From: Magnetovibrio sp.
GTDB taxonomy: Bacteria; Pseudomonadota; Alphaproteobacteria; Rhodospirillales; Magnetovibrionaceae
Assembly (NCBI GenBank): GCA_026196495.1
Contig: JAPHSY010000057.1
Coordinates: 1-58,491 of the forward strand
Direction: 5' to 3'
Length of the DNA: 58,491 nt
The translations under genes were made by a program, and so were the position numbers. The notes beneath the pieces were generated by a model, which saw nothing but the letters and a program-made list of their open reading frames with translations, was not told the origin of the DNA and did not search any database. Below are positions 8,456-17,227 of the stretch, one piece after another; within the stretch, counting starts at the first letter, position 1, and the number at the start of each line of letters is the position of its first letter.

Positions 8456-8571
8456 ATGTTGAGCACATCTTAGATGTTAAGGTCTCAGGAATTAGGGCTA
8501 CTATAGCCATATGGGGGCTCTCCCTGAAGAAGTCATTGGTTTTGTGTTGGGGTTTTGTATCAGGTTGTTTT

Positions 8572-9357
8572 ATGAACTTTATGCTTAAGCTTGCCACGGT
8601 CTTGGTGGTTGGATTGCCAGGGCTGGCTCTTGCCGCGGGACTGGATAGCCTGCCAGATGGTGGACAGGCCAAGGTTGTTGAGGTTATCGACGGCGATACC
8701 GTGGTCTTAGATGATGATCGACAAGTGCGATTTGTCGGTATTCAGGCCCCAAAATTGCCTTTGGGGCGAAAGAATTTCCCAATCTGGCCTTTGGCACCAG
8801 AAGCCAAATCTGCTTTGGAACAAATGATGCTCGGCCAGCAGGTCAAACTTCATCTGGCCCCGGCACCGAAAGACCGTCACCGCAGAGTGCTGGCACACCT
8901 GACGCGCACACAGGATGGATTGTGGCTCCAAGGCGAAATGTTGAAACGTGGTTTGGCACGGGTCTATACCTTTCCCGACAATCGAATTCTTGCCGATGAA
9001 ATGTTGGCTCTGGAACGCCAAGCGCGAAGCGATGGTTTGGGGATATGGGCCTTGCCATATTATGCCATACGCACACCTGAAAATGTGCGCCATGACCACG
9101 GCACCTTTCAGTTGGTGGAGGGACGCGTGTTCCATTCAGCCCATGTTAAGCAACGTATCTATATAAACTTTGGGGCAGATTGGCGCACCGATTTTACCGT
9201 CTCAATCAATGCCAGAGACCTTCCCAAGTTCGAAAAAAGGGGTCTTGATCTGCTGGCTTTGAAGGGAAAACGTGTGCGGTTACGTGGTTGGATTAAATCG
9301 AGAAACGGTCCAATGATCGAACTGGACCACCCTGAACGTTTGGAAATTTTACAATAA
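8572..9357 (+). CDS. Secreted thermonuclease-like (SNase domain) protein
   Basis: 261 residues from the ATG at 8572; an in-frame ATG 36 bp upstream would place extra residues before the signal peptide. A signal peptide (LATVLVVGLPGLALAAG) is followed by an SNase fold: VVEVIDGDTVVLDD, VRFVGIQAPKLP, KDRHRRVLAHL, GLARVY and ALERQARSDGLGIW. These match the staphylococcal-nuclease core, including the Asp in DGDT and the arginines that act in catalysis or phosphate binding. The C-terminal 90 residues form a second beta-rich domain. It probably degrades nucleic acid in the periplasm or outside the cell. The next gene follows after 25 bp. Confidence 0.82.
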   Translation: MNFMLKLATVLVVGLPGLALAAGLDSLPDGGQAKVVEVIDGDTVVLDDDRQVRFVGIQAPKLPLGRKNFPIWPLAPEAKSALEQMMLGQQVKLHLAPAPKDRHRRVLAHLTRTQDGLWLQGEMLKRGLARVYTFPDNRILADEMLALERQARSDGLGIWALPYYAIRTPENVRHDHGTFQLVEGRVFHSAHVKQRIYINFGADWRTDFTVSINARDLPKFEKRGLDLLALKGKRVRLRGWIKSRNGPMIELDHPERLEILQ

Positions 9358-9382
9358 GGCACGGAATACTTATATTTTAGCC

Positions 9383-10861
9383 ATGATGATGCATGCTTAT
9401 TCTCCCATAGCCCGCTTGGGCGCACTTATTCCCGCGCTGCTTTTGATAGCAGCCTGTTCCACCAATCCGGCCACCGGCAAGCAGAGCTTCACCGGCCTTA
9501 TGACGCCGCAAAAAGAGTTGCAGGTTGGCGCCGAAGAGCATCCCAAAATCTTGAAAGGTTTTGGTGGAGTGTATGAAACAGGCGATTGGGGGCCATATAT
9601 TCGTGAACTTGGGCTGAAGCTGGCAAAGCATTCTGAAATGCCGGACCTGCCATGGACTTTTACAGTACTCAATGACGCCAAAGTGAACGCCTTTGCACTG
9701 CCCGGTGGGTATGTCTATATCACTCGTGGCCTGTTGGCCTTGGCCAGTGATGAAGCTGAAGTTGCAGGTGTCTTGGGCCATGAAATTGGCCACGTCACTG
9801 CGCGTCATTCCGCACAACGATATAGTTCTACGATGGCCGCAAACCTTGGTGTTCAGGTGCTGGGTGTGTTGAGCAAAGCTTACGGTGTGGGTGGTGCGGA
9901 AAATATTGTTGCCGCAGGTGCCAACTTGGCCTTGAAGAGCTATTCGCGTGAACAAGAACTTGAAAGCGATATGTTGGGTGTACGCTATCTGGTCCGTGCT
10001 GGCTATGATCCTGATGCCATGACCAGTTTCTTTACGAAACTACGAGCTCATCAACGTATCGAGGGATTGATGCAAGGCGATGCAAATGCAGCAGAAAAGA
10101 ATAATATGCTCGCAACTCATCCACGCACAGTTGACCGTATCGCTCAAGCCATTCAGTTGGCAGAAAAAAATGGCAATGGTGGTGATGGCAAACGTAATGC
10201 TTCAGCATATCTAAGGCGTGTGAATGGTCTGGTTTTTGGGGATGATATTGATCAAGGGGTTATTAAAGGGCAAACTTTTATTCACCCTGTAATGCGCTTT
10301 GAATTTAGTGTGCCTGATGGTTTTACCATTACCAATAGACCGGACATGGTGCTGGCCAAGGATAAAGATGGTAACAGCATTAAGTTCGGAGGCACCACAC
10401 CGGAAGCTATTCGTAAAGCTGGTGGCATGGAAAAATACCTGCGTTATGCCTGGAAAGGGGCCCCCTCTCTTAGAGATATTGAATGGTTGGACATCAATGG
10501 CATGAAAGCTGTGACAGGCTCGACCCATCAAAATGGTCTGGATGCACGACGCATTGTTATTGAGCGTGATACTGAAGAATACTGGTTGCTCCAGTTCGTT
10601 TCCAAATCCAAGGATACGGGGCGCTTGAATGAACCGTATCGGCGCACCACTTACAGTTTTCGCAATATTTCAGCGCGTGAAGCCAATGCAATTAAACCCA
10701 AACAGGTACGTGTAATTACTGTTGGGCGTGGTGTTAGCTTTGATAATTTAATTCAAACGATGAGCGTTGATGAATATAAGGCTGAATGGTTTGAAGCGTT
10801 GAACGCAATTGGCCCCGAAGATCCGTTAATTGCTGGGGCACGGGTCAAGGTGGTGAAGTAG
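9383..10861 (+). CDS. M48-family metalloprotease, outer-membrane lipoprotein
   Basis: 492 residues. The lipobox LLIAAC at the N-terminus predicts lipidation and membrane anchoring. The zinc site HEIGH is at residues 133-137, in LGHEIGHVTARHSAQR, and the third ligand Glu lies in EQELESDMLG. The N-terminal 270 residues match BepA/LoiP-type M48 proteases that oversee outer-membrane protein quality. The C-terminal half, about 200 residues, is an extra domain seen in alphaproteobacterial members (ending VITVGRGVSFDNLI). Three ATGs occur close together at the start; the first is used here. A strong bidirectional terminator follows. Confidence 0.88.
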   Translation: MMMHAYSPIARLGALIPALLLIAACSTNPATGKQSFTGLMTPQKELQVGAEEHPKILKGFGGVYETGDWGPYIRELGLKLAKHSEMPDLPWTFTVLNDAKVNAFALPGGYVYITRGLLALASDEAEVAGVLGHEIGHVTARHSAQRYSSTMAANLGVQVLGVLSKAYGVGGAENIVAAGANLALKSYSREQELESDMLGVRYLVRAGYDPDAMTSFFTKLRAHQRIEGLMQGDANAAEKNNMLATHPRTVDRIAQAIQLAEKNGNGGDGKRNASAYLRRVNGLVFGDDIDQGVIKGQTFIHPVMRFEFSVPDGFTITNRPDMVLAKDKDGNSIKFGGTTPEAIRKAGGMEKYLRYAWKGAPSLRDIEWLDINGMKAVTGSTHQNGLDARRIVIERDTEEYWLLQFVSKSKDTGRLNEPYRRTTYSFRNISAREANAIKPKQVRVITVGRGVSFDNLIQTMSVDEYKAEWFEALNAIGPEDPLIAGARVKVVK

Positions 10862-10880
10862 CTTCGGGAACCAAGACACA

Positions 10881-10917
10881 AAAAAGCCGGAGCCCTCATT
10901 TGAGGTCCCGGCTTTTT
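10881..10917. terminator. Bidirectional rho-independent terminator
   Basis: AAAAAGCCGG...CCGGCTTTTT forms a long stem with A and T runs on its two flanks. It can end both the M48 protease transcript (plus) and the convergent carD transcript (minus). Confidence 0.88.
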
Positions 10918-10935
10918 GTAGGTCGGACAGGGAGC

Positions 10936-11433
10936 TTAAGCCACTTTCAGCAGCTTTTCCAACTTCAGTTGGGCTTTTTCCATATCGATTTTTTCAACCG
11001 CAGCCACTTCGCTGGCCAGACGTTCAAGCGCTTGTTCATAGATTTGGCGCTCTGAGAACGATTGATCCGGTTGGTCTGCGCGGCGGTGCAGGTCACGCAC
11101 CACTTCGGCGATGGATATCGGGTCGCCGGAGTTGATTTTGGCTTCGTATTCTTGTGCGCGGCGGCTCCACATGGTGCGTTTAACGCGGGCGCGGCCTTTT
11201 AAAGTGGTCAACGCGCCTTCCATTACTTTTTTGGAGCTTAGCTTGCGCAAGCCGGAATCCGTTGCCTTCTCGACCGGAACACGCAAAGTCATGCGTTCGT
11301 GTTCGAAAGAGATTACAAACAGTTTCAAGTCCAGGCCTGCAATTTCTTGGTTTTCAACGCCAAGAACTTTGCCGACGCCGTGGGTTGGGTAAACCACAAA
11401 GTCGCCGGTATTGAACATCAGTTTATCAGCCAT
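10936..11433 (-). CDS. carD: CarD/CdnL-family RNA polymerase-binding regulator
   Basis: 165 residues. The N-terminal Tudor-like RNA polymerase interaction domain is clear (FNTGDFVVYPTHGVGKVLGV, LKLFVISFEHERMTLRVPVE), followed by an all-helical DNA-binding domain (WSRRAQEYEAKINSGD, AEVVRDLHRR, SERQIYEQALERLA). CarD/CdnL proteins stabilise the open promoter complex, notably at rRNA promoters, and are usual in alphaproteobacteria. It sits upstream of a bidirectional terminator, and the 355-bp gap behind it separates it from fdxA. Confidence 0.92.
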   Translation of the reverse strand: MADKLMFNTGDFVVYPTHGVGKVLGVENQEIAGLDLKLFVISFEHERMTLRVPVEKATDSGLRKLSSKKVMEGALTTLKGRARVKRTMWSRRAQEYEAKINSGDPISIAEVVRDLHRRADQPDQSFSERQIYEQALERLASEVAAVEKIDMEKAQLKLEKLLKVA

Positions 11434-11730
11434 GTGTCGCCTTTAGATCATTTGAATTTTTGGTGCGCCAATTTGTTATGTTTTGGTGCGTGCTTGTTGG
11501 ACATAGCCTGAGCCATGAGCCTTCAATTATAGCCTAAAATTATGCCGAAAAAGGGCTGCCCTTCAGTTTCCCTGGGGCAAACAACAAAGCAAGATAGGCA
11601 AAATAAAGCCGACCCGGTGGGGCCAGCCTTCAGATCAATGTAACATAATTTCGTGTAAAAAACACCCCCTGAGAGGCACAAAATCCCTAAATTGAGGGGT
11701 TTTCACGCTAAATCATACAAAAACAGCAAA
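11434..11730. other. Intergenic stretch between carD and fdxA, no gene seen
   Basis: Neither strand shows a convincing coding frame. The stretch should hold the carD promoter (minus strand). A short weak hairpin, CCCTAAATTGAGGG at about 11686-11699, is followed by TTTT. Nothing else is recognisable. Confidence 0.5.
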
Positions 11731-11771
11731 AAAGGCCATCGCCCAGATAGTCAAATCGGGACGATGGCCTT
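11731..11771 (-). terminator. Terminator of fdxA
   Basis: On the minus strand AAGGCCATCG pairs with CGATGGCCTT across an internal CCCGATTTG/CTATCTGGG region and is followed by a T run. It lies 18 bp past the ferredoxin stop. Confidence 0.8.
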
Positions 11772-11788
11772 AGATGACGTGTTGTGAT

Positions 11789-12124
11789 TTAGTCGCCTTG
11801 GCCGGGCTTTTCGCTCAGTTCAGCCAGCTTGCCTTCTTTGCCGTTTTCGTCGTCGGCACCGGGCAGGGCATCACGCTTGCGGGTGATGTTGGGCCAGATC
11901 TCGGCGTATTTGGTGTTGATTTCAAACCATTTTTCCAAGCCCGGTTCGGTGTCCGGTAAAATTGCTTCGGCAGGGCATTCCGGTTCGCATACACCGCAAT
12001 CGATGCATTCGTCCGGATTGATGACGAGAAAGTTTTCACCTTCGTAAAAGCAATCCACTGGGCACACTTCAACGCAGTCTTGGTATTTGCACTTAATGCA
12101 GTTTTCGACAACGAGGTAAGTCAT
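11789..12124 (-). CDS. fdxA: 7Fe (3Fe-4S/4Fe-4S) ferredoxin FdxA
   Basis: 111 residues, the usual length for the FdxA group. Cluster-binding cysteines are visible in two blocks, [19 protein letters not shown] (residues 8-26) and [17 protein letters not shown] (about 39-55). The spacing is that of 7-iron ferredoxins, whose N-terminal site lacks one cluster ligand. It is a soluble electron carrier. It lies between carD and a TerB-like gene, as in many Rhodospirillales. Confidence 0.93.
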   Translation of the reverse strand: MTYLVVENCIKCKYQDCVEVCPVDCFYEGENFLVINPDECIDCGVCEPECPAEAILPDTEPGLEKWFEINTKYAEIWPNITRKRDALPGADDENGKEGKLAELSEKPGQGD

Positions 12125-12216
12125 TCTCTGCTCCGATAATCAAGTAAGATTTTGCGACGTATGTACGCGATTTAGGCCCAACGCTCAAGGCCCATATAGC
12201 CCTATTGTAAATAAGA

Positions 12217-12669
12217 CTATTTAAGCCCCAATTTTGTGAGGACGCGTTTGCGGGCCTCACCACTTTCACGGTCACTGACATACAGCAATCCAGAGACACG
12301 TCGGACCAAGTTGGCCTCGTAATCGTGCAGCTCTTGATCGGCGTAGGCCACATGCCACAGCATTTCGATCATCTCGACACGATCATCGTGTTCGAAGTTG
12401 TCTTTGATGGTGCGGGTGATGGTGTAAAGTTCGATGGATTTGTTGATTTGAGCTTCGGCGTCTTGCAGCAATTCGTCCACTTCGGCGTCAGATAGATCAA
12501 AGCGTTCTTTCAGCAATTTCAACACCACGGCACGTTCATCTTCGCCAAAACTACCATCCAATACGGCAGCTTCGACCAACAGGGCCGCCGCGGCGAGCTG
12601 ACGGTTGTCTTGGGTGAGCGCTTCAGGATTGTCTTTGGTACTGAATAGTTTGACGAGACGATTAATCAT
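12217..12669 (-). CDS. TerB-like (tellurite resistance TerB fold) protein
   Basis: 150 residues, all helical and acidic. The repeated pattern LAAAALLVEAAVLDGSFGED, then ERAVVLKLLKERFDLSD and IEMLWHVAYADQELHDYE, is the TerB/DjlA-N fold, whose conserved acidic residues (DGSFGEDE, DQELHDYE) may bind metal. The exact role of stand-alone TerB-fold proteins in alphaproteobacteria is unknown, and tellurite resistance should not be assumed. It is in the same orientation as the S4-protein gene upstream and fdxA downstream. No good Shine-Dalgarno is seen. Confidence 0.82.
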   Translation of the reverse strand: MINRLVKLFSTKDNPEALTQDNRQLAAAALLVEAAVLDGSFGEDERAVVLKLLKERFDLSDAEVDELLQDAEAQINKSIELYTITRTIKDNFEHDDRVEMIEMLWHVAYADQELHDYEANLVRRVSGLLYVSDRESGEARKRVLTKLGLK

Positions 12670-12748
12670 GGAGGTGGACTTTCGTTAGAAGGTAAATTTT
12701 ATCGATAGATAGCGCAGCCAAGCAGACTTGTCGATGAACCATCCTGTT

Positions 12749-13138
12749 TCAGCCTTGGTCACGCAGCTTATCAAGCGCACGTCGTTCAGCCTTGGTCGGG
12801 CGGCCCGTTCCGGGTTCGCGTTCTGCTGGTTTGGCAGGTAAAAACGACCGGTCCTTTTTAGGTGGGGCTGGGGGGCTGAGGTCTTCATAAAGTGTTTGAG
12901 CTTCTGGTGCCGGTCCACGCCGGTTGCCAATTTCCACGATCTTGACAACTTTGATCGAATTGCCTTTGGCAAAGGTCAACACATCACCCGGCCCAACTTG
13001 AACGTGGGCTTTGGTGATCAGCTTTTCGTTAAGGCGCAGATTGCCAGCCTGACAAAACTTGCCGGCGAGAGTGCGGCTTTTGAAAAAACGTGCATGCCAC
13101 AGCCACTTGTCGATGCGAATGCGGGGATCAGCGTTCAT
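12749..13138 (-). CDS. S4-domain RNA-binding protein (Hsp15-like)
   Basis: 129 residues. The S4 fold is at the N-terminus: RIDKWLWHARFFKSRTLAGK, then FCQAGNLRLNEKLITKAHVQVGPGD in pieces matching HslR/Hsp15, which binds stalled 50S subunits carrying nascent chains. The C-terminal 50 residues are basic and proline-rich (PPAPPKKDRS, GRPTKAERRALDKL), a common tail in alphaproteobacterial members. It starts 6 bp after the helicase stop, so the two are probably co-translated. Confidence 0.88.
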   Translation of the reverse strand: MNADPRIRIDKWLWHARFFKSRTLAGKFCQAGNLRLNEKLITKAHVQVGPGDVLTFAKGNSIKVVKIVEIGNRRGPAPEAQTLYEDLSPPAPPKKDRSFLPAKPAEREPGTGRPTKAERRALDKLRDQG

Positions 13139-13144
13139 GATGGT

Positions 13145-15790
13145 TCACGATTTCAGCTGAAGTTCCTTCAGTTTGGCAAAGGGGCTGTCAGGATCAATTT
13201 CAGGTTCGCGTTGCTTTTGTGGGCGCCTGCCTCCCGCTTTGCCTTTTGGACCACCCTTGCCTTTGTTGGCTGGGCGTTTCTTTTTCGCTGGGCGTGCTGG
13301 GGCATTTTTGCCGCCTTCTTTAACTTCGGCTTTTCCTTTGGCTTTGAACTGGGTTTTGCCCTTTTCGCCTTTGGGGGTGTTGCGCCAATTTTTGGGCGAC
13401 CACTTACCGTCTTTATCCGCACGGAAGCCAAGGCTCGACAAAATACCCGGCAGGTCGTCTGCACCACAGCCAGCCAAAGATAAAAAGTCTTCGTTGGCTT
13501 CAAATGGGCCCTTGGCAGCTTCTAAGCGCTTCCAGGCCATTTCGGCGATGCGTTCCAACATATCGGCACGCATGAACAGCGTTCCGGCGGGGCGGAAGCC
13601 TGCGGCACGCAGCCAGCCTTCGGGCTCATGTTTTTCGCGTTTGAGTGAGACGCGCCCCGCAGGTGGTGGAGCCAACAGGGGATCGGATTCTTCAAACACA
13701 CCCCACAACAGCACCGACAGTTCCGCTGGGGCTGGACGTAAGAGTGTCGGGATGTAGATTAGATGACGGCCAATGCGAATGCCCAGACGGCGCAATTCGT
13801 GGCGGTCTTCCTTGCTAAGGCCTTTAATTTCTTCCCGTGCTTCGTGACGTGGCAGGGCGCCTAAGCTCTCGGTAAGCTGATAGACTAAGCCACGCGCGAC
13901 CCCTTGCAGTGGGGCTTCACGGGCCGCCAACAGCAAACCCAAACGGTCGCGGATCAAATCGCTGGCCCACAGGGCCAAACGTGTCTCGATCAGTTCTTTT
14001 TGTTCGTGTTCCAACAGATCGGACGACAGTGCCACAATGCGTGGTGATAGCATTTCCCCACCTTTGGCGAACCGCGCCACCGCTTCACCGCGCCACAGCA
14101 CACGGCCATCGGCCTCAAAGGTAAAAGCGCCATCGGCATCGGCTTGGAGCATGGAAACACGCTCCGCAATTTTTTCACGCAGGGCTTTGCCGGCAGCTGA
14201 ATCCAAGACTTTGGCAGCCAATGAGGTTTCGCTTTCGGTCGGCACGAAGCGGAATCCACTCAAGTGTCCCAAGTGGTGACCTTCGACTTCCAAAGCACCG
14301 TCATCGTGCAAAGCCGTCGCCAACGGCACGTCATCCTTCAAGGTCTTCACCAATTGGCTGGTACGCTTGTCGACGAAACGTTGGGTTAGTTTCTCATGCA
14401 GGGCATCGGACAGTTCGTCTTCGATGGTGCGTGTGCGTTCTTGCCATTCCACCGGGTTGTCGACCCAAGCACCTTGGTGGGCGACATAGGTCCAGGTGCG
14501 GATGGCGGCAATGCGCCCCATTAAGGTGTCGATATCGCCGTCCAGGCGGTGAATGCGTTTGACGCGTTCATTGATCCAATCGCTGGGGATGCGCCCGGCA
14601 TCGCTCATCACATGTCGGAAAATACGCGCCAGTAATTGTGGGTGCTCATCGGTGTGGATTTTACGAAAATCCGGAATGCGCGCTACGTCCCAAAGGGTTG
14701 AGACCGCATCGCGGTTGGTGGTTATCGCGGCGATGGCTTCGTCTGCAAGCAAGTTGTCCAGCACCATTTCGTCATCGGCCTCGCGTGCACGACGCAAGGC
14801 ATCATGATTGGGGCGTTCAGCCAGTGATGCCTTCAACGATTTGGCTGAGGTGCAATCCAATTGGCTGTTGCGCCAGAACAAAAACTTCAACGGCGAGAAG
14901 GTGTGGTGCTCAATGGCTTCCACGGCATTGGCACCCAGCCCTGTCACGTCGGAGGTGGTGCCGAAGGTGCCGTCGTTCATATGGCGACCAGCGCGCCCTG
15001 CAATTTGCGCCAGCTCTGCGGGTTGAAGGTCGCGCATCAAGCGCCCATCGAACTTGCGGGTTGCGGCCAAAGCCACATGATCCACGTCCATATTCAGCCC
15101 CATGCCGACCGCATCGGTGGCAACCAAATAATCGACATCGCCGGATTGGAACATTTCCACCTGGGCATTGCGGGTGCGGGGGCTTAGTGCGCCCATGACA
15201 ATGGCGGCGCCGCCAGATTGGCGTCGGATCAGTTCGGCAATGGAATAAACATCATTGGCGGAAAATGCGACGATGCAGCTACGCGGTTTCAAACGCGTGA
15301 GCTTTTTGTAGCCCGTATAGCGCAGTGTCGACAGGCGCGGGCGGGTTTGGAATTCAACATCCGGGACCAGAGCTTGGATTAAGCCTTTGACCGTTTCGGC
15401 CCCCATGAACATGGTTTCCTGACTGCCGCGATAGTTCAGCAATCGATCAGTGAAAACATGACCGCGATCCGCATCCGAACACATTTGAATTTCGTCGATG
15501 GCGACGAATTCAAAGTCTTGGTCGGTGGGCATACTTTCCACGGTGGTGAGGAAATAACGTGCGTTGGTGGGCACGATTTTTTCTTCGCCGGTGACCAGGG
15601 CGACTTGACCGGCCCCTTTTTCTTTAACAGCGCGCTCATAGTTTTCGCGTGCCAACAAGCGCAGTGGAAAGCCGATCACACCGGAATTGTGTGCGAGCAT
15701 GCGTTCCATGGCGAGGTGTGTTTTACCTGTATTGGTAGGGCCCAATACGGCGGTGATGGAGGTCCGATCACGGGAAGTATCAATTTGCAT
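13145..15790 (-). CDS. SUV3-like superfamily 2 RNA helicase
   Basis: 881 residues from the ATG at 15790; an upstream in-frame start would overlap pcm, so the inner one is chosen. Walker A is GPTNTGKTH (residues 17-25), Walker B is AIDEIQMC, and the C-terminal helicase motifs include ATDAVGMGLNMDVDHV and QIAGRAGRH. This set matches mitochondrial SUV3/SUPV3L1 and the alphaproteobacterial homologues often annotated mgpS-like helicase. The last 100 residues are very rich in Lys, Gly and Pro (PARPAKKKRPANKGKGG), probably an RNA-binding tail. It follows pcm by 22 bp and precedes the S4 protein, suggesting an RNA-handling operon. Confidence 0.9.
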   Translation of the reverse strand: MQIDTSRDRTSITAVLGPTNTGKTHLAMERMLAHNSGVIGFPLRLLARENYERAVKEKGAGQVALVTGEEKIVPTNARYFLTTVESMPTDQDFEFVAIDEIQMCSDADRGHVFTDRLLNYRGSQETMFMGAETVKGLIQALVPDVEFQTRPRLSTLRYTGYKKLTRLKPRSCIVAFSANDVYSIAELIRRQSGGAAIVMGALSPRTRNAQVEMFQSGDVDYLVATDAVGMGLNMDVDHVALAATRKFDGRLMRDLQPAELAQIAGRAGRHMNDGTFGTTSDVTGLGANAVEAIEHHTFSPLKFLFWRNSQLDCTSAKSLKASLAERPNHDALRRAREADDEMVLDNLLADEAIAAITTNRDAVSTLWDVARIPDFRKIHTDEHPQLLARIFRHVMSDAGRIPSDWINERVKRIHRLDGDIDTLMGRIAAIRTWTYVAHQGAWVDNPVEWQERTRTIEDELSDALHEKLTQRFVDKRTSQLVKTLKDDVPLATALHDDGALEVEGHHLGHLSGFRFVPTESETSLAAKVLDSAAGKALREKIAERVSMLQADADGAFTFEADGRVLWRGEAVARFAKGGEMLSPRIVALSSDLLEHEQKELIETRLALWASDLIRDRLGLLLAAREAPLQGVARGLVYQLTESLGALPRHEAREEIKGLSKEDRHELRRLGIRIGRHLIYIPTLLRPAPAELSVLLWGVFEESDPLLAPPPAGRVSLKREKHEPEGWLRAAGFRPAGTLFMRADMLERIAEMAWKRLEAAKGPFEANEDFLSLAGCGADDLPGILSSLGFRADKDGKWSPKNWRNTPKGEKGKTQFKAKGKAEVKEGGKNAPARPAKKKRPANKGKGGPKGKAGGRRPQKQREPEIDPDSPFAKLKELQLKS

Positions 15791-15812
15791 GGGCTGAGTT
15801 TTAGCCTGCTTT

Positions 15813-16529
15813 TTAGGGTTTTTCCAGCTTGGAAACGCCTGCGGCTGTAAGGGGGGATACCAGGGGGACAAAGGATACGGGCAATACAGGGTTTGAGCGG
15901 AACCGATTTGAACGATCTTTGATACCCAAAGTCAGCATTTGTGGACCACTTTGGGGCCCCAAGGGAATGACCATACGTCCACCTGGGGCCAGCTGCTCGA
16001 TTAGGGCATGTGGGATGGGGCCATCGACTGCTGCGGTGACCACAATCCCATCAAAAGGCGCATATTCAATCCAGCCTTGAGCCCCGTCCCCATGTTTGAT
16101 GCGGACTTGGTGATAGCCTGCGTTGGTGAGGGCGGCTTGTGCTTGGGCGGCAAGGTCATCAAACCGTTCAACTGAATAGACTTCATATGCAACCTCTGCC
16201 AACACGGCGGCTTGATAGCCTGATCCGGTGCCCACTTCCAAAATTCGCTCATCCCCTTTCAGATCTAAAAGATCGGTCATCAAGGCAACGATATAAGGCT
16301 GTGATATGGTTTGCCCCCGACCAATGGGTTGGGGGCGGTTGGCATATGCTATAGAGAAGTGCTCATCACGTGGGATAAAGACATGGCGGGGTACTCGGGC
16401 CATGGCATCCATAACCCGGTTAGAAAACTGGGAGCGCCCAGTCCAAAAGGTGGTTTCGGCGGCTTCTGTCTGAATCTGGCGCACCAGGGCGTCACGATGG
16501 TTTTGTGTTGGGTCAGGAACTGAATTCAC
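15813..16529 (-). CDS. pcm: Protein-L-isoaspartate O-methyltransferase
   Basis: 238 residues, full length. The SAM-binding motif is EVGTGSGYQAAVLAE, preceded by GRGQTISQPYIVALMT and followed by HGDGAQGW, all typical of PCMT. The enzyme methylates isoaspartyl residues in aged proteins to start their repair. It begins with GTG, with AGGGGG upstream, and lies just upstream of the helicase gene in the same direction. Confidence 0.93.
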   Translation of the reverse strand: MNSVPDPTQNHRDALVRQIQTEAAETTFWTGRSQFSNRVMDAMARVPRHVFIPRDEHFSIAYANRPQPIGRGQTISQPYIVALMTDLLDLKGDERILEVGTGSGYQAAVLAEVAYEVYSVERFDDLAAQAQAALTNAGYHQVRIKHGDGAQGWIEYAPFDGIVVTAAVDGPIPHALIEQLAPGGRMVIPLGPQSGPQMLTLGIKDRSNRFRSNPVLPVSFVPLVSPLTAAGVSKLEKP

Positions 16530-16585
16530 AGAAAACCCCCTACAGAAAACGGCTCACACCCTGGTGGCGTAGATTTAGGCCTAGC

Positions 16586-16933
16586 TTAAGCCGTTGCGCG
16601 GCGTTGCTCATCACGGCGTTTGCCTACGATTTTTTTCAATTGATGATCAACGGCATTGAAAGCATCGCGTAAGGCCACATGCACATCTTCGTGGGCCGGG
16701 TTTTGGCCACGGTCATGGTGAACGATGTCACCGGCCCCCGGGATCGTCATATCGATATTAAAATGGAAAAGCTTGCCTTGGGCATGGGACTTATGTGGCA
16801 ATTCCACCACCACCCGACAACTGGTCAATCGACCATAAAAAGATTCAATTTTATTGATTCGTGCGTGGATATCGCTTTCCACGGCATCAGAATGGTCACA
16901 TCCATGAAAACTAATTTGGACGGGAACTTGCAT
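16586..16933 (-). CDS. hpf: Ribosome hibernation promoting factor (HPF/RaiA family)
   Basis: 115 residues from the ATG at 16933, chosen because GGGAGAG lies 5-6 bp upstream and MQVPVQISFHGCD is the expected start. The S30AE fold is visible (INKIESFYGRLTSCRVVVEL, DVHVALRDAFNAVDHQLKKI). This is the short form, without the C-terminal dimerisation domain of long HPF. It binds the decoding site of 30S subunits to silence ribosomes in stress or stationary phase. Confidence 0.9.
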   Translation of the reverse strand: MQVPVQISFHGCDHSDAVESDIHARINKIESFYGRLTSCRVVVELPHKSHAQGKLFHFNIDMTIPGAGDIVHHDRGQNPAHEDVHVALRDAFNAVDHQLKKIVGKRRDEQRRATA

Positions 16934-17147
16934 GATTGCTCTCCCATATGTGCTGGTCGTCGAGAAATGGCATAGGGAAATGCCTCGGCGAGCCGATTGG
17001 ACCAACTAGCGGTGTCTTGAAGAAATTTTTGTCGTCGAAGTGAAGTAAATCGTCATCAATAATATCCGCTCTTCCCAGACGATTAGTATACGACGAGATG
17101 CAATGAGTTGCGAGTCAATTGCATCGATTTTCTTATGGTCTCAGGGG

Positions 17148-17175
17148 TTGCAATACGGTGAAAAATCGCCCATAT
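17148..17175 (+). promoter_or_regulatory. Possible RpoH (sigma32) promoter of htpG
   Basis: TTGCAA (17148-17153) and CCCATAT (17169-17175) are 15 bp apart. The -10 is a good match to the CCCATnT heat-shock element and the -35 a partial match to CTTGAA. It lies about 50 bp before the htpG ATG, and HtpG is a classical heat-shock gene. Confidence 0.45.
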
Positions 17176-17227
17176 CACGCGGGTTCAAACACCATTTTGA
17201 AGTGCCTCACAAAGGGAAGTTACCGTT

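Noticed and set aside
12896-13757. Overlapping plus-strand frames opposite the S4 protein and helicase genes
   Set aside because: Phe- and Gly-rich translations mirror the Lys/Pro/Ala-rich tail of the helicase on the other strand; no family resemblance.
15791-15871. 27-residue N-terminal extension of the SUV3-like helicase
   Set aside because: It would overlap the end of pcm; the inner ATG at 15790 gives the family-like start and a 22-bp gap.
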